From positions 1 through 9,262 of the forward strand of contig CALBVA010000195.1 in assembly GCA_937969125.1 (NCBI GenBank): DNA of 9,262 bases, given 5' to 3'. The notes beneath the pieces were generated by a model. It did no database searches, was not told the DNA's origin, and saw only the letters and a list, made by a program, of their open reading frames with translations. Below are positions 7,448 to 9,262 of the stretch, in pieces (position 1 is the stretch's first letter; the number at the start of each line of letters is the position of its first letter). The translations under genes and the position numbers were made by a program. This DNA comes from an uncultured Verrucomicrobiales bacterium. Lineage in GTDB: Bacteria; Verrucomicrobiota; Verrucomicrobiia; Verrucomicrobiales; Akkermansiaceae.

Positions 7448-7819
7448 ATGACTGAAGAACGCGACCTCGGACCCCAGCCTCTGGCCGCTCTTCAGGAACG
7501 GTGGGGGTTGACCAATCATCAACTCGTCGAAGCCTCTCCGGAGCAGCTCACGCACAAGCAGGTCCAGCGCGCCGCTTCTGGCCGCAGGCTCACCCTGAAA
7601 ATGAAGCAGAAGCTGGCCCGCACCGTCAACTTTGCCATCTGGGGACGGCTCACCAATGAGGAGCGAGAGAAATTCGAAGAATACTTTCCCAAGCACCTTT
7701 TCAACTATGATAAGGGCTACCAGGAATCCGCTCCCGATATCAACGAGTCCCATCTCCAAAACCTCGGCGACCGAAAAATTCGCCGAGACTTCCTCGCCGA
7801 ACTCGGAAAAATCGATTAA
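7448..7819 (+). CDS. conserved-looking 123-residue protein with HTH-like region
   Basis: A soluble basic protein of unknown function. Residues 19-63 read like a helix-turn-helix fold: WGLTNHQLVEAS as a first helix, then QLTHKQVQRAASGRRLTL and an amphipathic helix KMKQKLARTVN. The AASGRRLTL stretch resembles the turn after the recognition helix in Xre/Cro-type domains. Residues 69-123 are charged, with NEEREKFEEYFPKHLFNY and a final RDFLAELG helix. No signal peptide or membrane segment is present. The ATG at 7448 is preferred; a TTG at 7421 would add nine residues of low-complexity sequence. It starts 39 bp after the desaturase stop in the same direction, so the two may be co-transcribed, and it could be a regulator or nucleoid-associated factor. 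I do not recognise a named family. Confidence 0.7.
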   Translation: MTEERDLGPQPLAALQERWGLTNHQLVEASPEQLTHKQVQRAASGRRLTLKMKQKLARTVNFAIWGRLTNEEREKFEEYFPKHLFNYDKGYQESAPDINESHLQNLGDRKIRRDFLAELGKID

Positions 7820-7863
7820 GGTGGTCAGATTCCCCGCGGTCGGTCGGCCCCACCGGGAGAAAG

Positions 7864-7897
7864 CCAAAAGCTAACCGCCAAAAGCTAATCGCCAACG
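7864..7897. repeat. 14-bp tandem repeat, two copies plus a partial third
   Basis: CCAAAAGCTAACCG (7864-7877) is followed directly by CCAAAAGCTAATCG (7878-7891), with 13 of 14 bases identical, then by CCAACG (7892-7897), which resembles the start or a collapsed copy. It lies in the 131-bp gap before the first ATG of dinB. In the minus-strand reading it gives an AISFWRLAFGF-type peptide, similar to low-complexity repeat ORFs often seen at intergenic repeats of this kind. Confidence 0.75.
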
Positions 7898-7950
7898 TCC
7901 TTTCACACCAAGAGTCCTTCGCCGCCCCTCGCAAGATCGTCCATATCGAT

Positions 7951-8958
7951 ATGGACTGCTTCTACGCCGCCATCGAGGTGCGGGATGATCCGTCCCTTGA
8001 AGGAAAACCAGTGGGTGTCGGTGGCAGTTCGGGACGCGGCGTCCTCACCACTGCAAACTACGAAGCTCGAAAATACGGTTGTCATTCCGCGATGCCCGTC
8101 TTCAAGGCGCGCCAGCTCTGCCCACAGATCATTCTTACTCCGGTCCGCTTTGACGTTTACCGAGAGGAGTCGCAGAAGATCCGCGCAATCTTTGGCCGCT
8201 ACACCGACCTTATCGAGCCGCTCTCGCTCGATGAAGCCTACCTCGACCTTAGCCATCGCAGTGAGTCCGGCGCGGCTCTCGCCCGCGAGATCCGGAGGGC
8301 CATTCGTGAGGAAACCGGACTGACCGCCTCGGCGGGAATTGCCCCCAATAAGATGATCGCGAAGATCGCCAGTGACTGGAACAAGCCGGATGGCCAGCTG
8401 GAGGTGCGCTCTGGCGAAGTGGCGGGATTCATGCGCGGCCTGCGCGTCGCAAAGCTGCACGGAGTCGGAAAGCGCGGTCAGGAATCACTCGCTGCGATGG
8501 GCGTCGAAACCTGCGGAGATCTGCAGGAGTTCACCAAAATCGAACTTGCAGATAAGCTTGGCCGTTGGGGGCTCGAACTCTACGAACGGTGCCGGGGGCG
8601 GGACTCACGGGAGGTCTCGGTCGATCGCACCCGGAAGTCATTGAGCAAGGAGCGCACCTTTTCCGAAAACATTGCTGACTTCGAATGGCTCCTCAATGTG
8701 CTCCGGAAACTGCGCTCCGAAGTCGAGGAAGCGGTGAAACGAAAGGGTGAGAACGAGGTGCGCTCCCGCGTGGTGAAATTGAAGTTCGCAGACTTCACCC
8801 GCACCACCGCCGAGAAGGCCGGGGCGACCATGGAGGAAGAAATTTACGAAGACCTCCTGCGCCTGGCATGGAAGCGCGGAAATGGCAAAGCCGTCCGTCT
8901 GCTTGGTGTCGGGGTGAGATTCGACACCGAAGAGGAAGAGCAGATGGGGCTCTTTTAA
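7951..8958 (+). CDS. dinB: DNA polymerase IV (Y-family translesion polymerase), N-terminus unresolved
   Basis: A translesion DNA polymerase that copies past damaged bases with low fidelity. From the ATG at 7951: DCFYAAIE (2-9) with Tyr5 at the steric-gate position, ANYEARKYGCHSAMP (35-49), the catalytic pair Asp94-Glu95 in SLDEAYLDL, TASAGIAPNKMIAKIASDWNKPDG (125-148), a helix-hairpin-helix-like LHGVGKRGQESL (169-180), a little-finger domain from about 228, and a C-terminal QMGLF (331-335) matching the beta-clamp-binding consensus. The first ATG cannot be the real start: upstream codons 7930-7950 encode RKIVHID, the conserved family N-terminus, whose Asp (7948-7950) matches catalytic Asp8 of E. 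coli DinB. No ATG, GTG, TTG or CTG occurs in this frame back to at least 7741. A rare start (ATC at 7936 or 7888), a sequence error or a damaged 5' end are the options. Coordinates begin at the first ATG for lack of a defensible one upstream. Confidence 0.9.
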   Translation: MDCFYAAIEVRDDPSLEGKPVGVGGSSGRGVLTTANYEARKYGCHSAMPVFKARQLCPQIILTPVRFDVYREESQKIRAIFGRYTDLIEPLSLDEAYLDLSHRSESGAALAREIRRAIREETGLTASAGIAPNKMIAKIASDWNKPDGQLEVRSGEVAGFMRGLRVAKLHGVGKRGQESLAAMGVETCGDLQEFTKIELADKLGRWGLELYERCRGRDSREVSVDRTRKSLSKERTFSENIADFEWLLNVLRKLRSEVEEAVKRKGENEVRSRVVKLKFADFTRTTAEKAGATMEEEIYEDLLRLAWKRGNGKAVRLLGVGVRFDTEEEEQMGLF

Positions 8959-8967
8959 ATCGGCCGC

Positions 8968-9262
8968 CTACAAAATATTCTCCACGAAGGGCTCCCGCTG
9001 GAATCTTTCGAACTTCTCGGGCTCTTCTCCGGTCCCGATGAATCGCGGGCTCACGCCGAGTTCCTTCTGAATCGCGGCGGCGACTCCGCCTTTGCCGGAG
9101 CCATCGAGTTTCGTGATGATTAGTCCGTCCAATGAGACCGCTTTCCCGAATTCCTTCGCCTGATTTAAGGCGTTCCCGCCGGTAGTGGCGTCGACGACGA
9201 GGAAGGTCTCATGCGGTGCGGTCTCATCCTGTTTCCCGATGGTTCGTTTGATCTTAGCCAAT
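8968..9262 (-). CDS. ftsY: signal recognition particle receptor FtsY, C-terminal part
   Basis: This is the last ~98 codons of the SRP receptor GTPase, which docks ribosome-SRP complexes at the inner membrane for co-translational insertion. The gene runs off the right edge; the frame is open there, with LAKIKRTI matching an internal FtsY helix, so no start is in view. Visible G-domain parts are LVVDATTGGNALNQA, the guanine-specificity motif TKLDGSGKGG, and FIGTGE, followed by a FVENIL ending like the family C-terminus. The usual DATTGQ motif reads DATTGG here. TKLDG with the NALNQA segment favours FtsY over Ffh, as does the absence of a methionine-rich M domain. The stop codon is 9 bp from that of dinB, convergent with it, and no hairpin terminator is visible between them. 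Confidence 0.92.
   Translation of the reverse strand, partial: LAKIKRTIGKQDETAPHETFLVVDATTGGNALNQAKEFGKAVSLDGLIITKLDGSGKGGVAAAIQKELGVSPRFIGTGEEPEKFERFQREPFVENIL

Noticed and set aside
7820..7863. GC-rich stretch with CGGTCGGTCGG and CCACCGGG as a terminator for the HTH-like gene
   Set aside because: Only a 4-bp or bulged stem can be drawn and no T-run follows.
7821..7874. short GTG-started ORF after the HTH-like gene as a source of the dinB N-terminus
   Set aside because: It is in frame 0, stops at TAA 7872-7874 inside the repeat, and adding or removing one 14-bp unit does not join it to dinB.
7903..8460. 185-codon minus-strand frame over dinB
   Set aside because: Antisense to the DinB palm domain with catalytic Asp-Glu; composition is that of a shadow frame.
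8959..8967. bidirectional terminator between convergent dinB and ftsY
   Set aside because: Only 9 bp separate the stops; the CGGCCG palindrome there is too short and lacks a T-run.

Overview
The window reads as a chromosomal segment from a member of the Verrucomicrobiota, probably a Verrucomicrobiae-type heterotroph. This rests on protein families: a secreted c-type cytochrome with a PA14-like domain paired with a sorbosone-dehydrogenase-like propeller protein, and a large secreted CotH-kinase protein with chitobiase-like, lamin-tail and DPDGDG-type calcium-loop modules. All three are typical of the PVC group. Most genes lack clear Shine-Dalgarno sites, which is also common there. I assigned this by recognising protein families, not by any search.

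Layout, left to right. Positions 1-15 look like the tail of a plus-strand gene outside the window, followed by a strong intrinsic terminator (41-74). From 6082 down to 102 there are three minus-strand genes. The first is a 954-residue secreted CotH-family protein. After an 81-bp gap holding a 13-nt dyad comes a 518-residue secreted cytochrome c/PA14 protein. After another 32 bp comes a 481-residue secreted propeller protein. The last two almost certainly form an operon and probably a periplasmic oxidation module: the propeller protein as candidate dehydrogenase or binding subunit, the cytochrome as electron acceptor. CotH may or may not share their transcript.

A 210-bp divergent intergenic region with two inverted repeats separates CotH from the plus-strand genes. 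These are an integral-membrane acyl desaturase with all three histidine boxes and an unusual ~90-residue helical tail, a 123-residue HTH-like protein of unknown function, and a Y-family DNA polymerase IV (dinB). The dinB reading frame has no ATG, GTG, TTG or CTG codon upstream of its first ATG for at least 210 bp, although the conserved N-terminus, including a catalytic aspartate, is encoded upstream of that ATG. A 14-bp tandem duplication lies in this leader. The right edge holds the 3' end of a minus-strand ftsY, convergent with dinB.

No rRNA, tRNA, CRISPR array, insertion sequence, phage gene or recognisable defence system was seen. The window looks like an ordinary core/accessory chromosomal mix. 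The points most worth a second look are the start-less dinB with its repeat, the tailed desaturase, and the split cytochrome/propeller pair.
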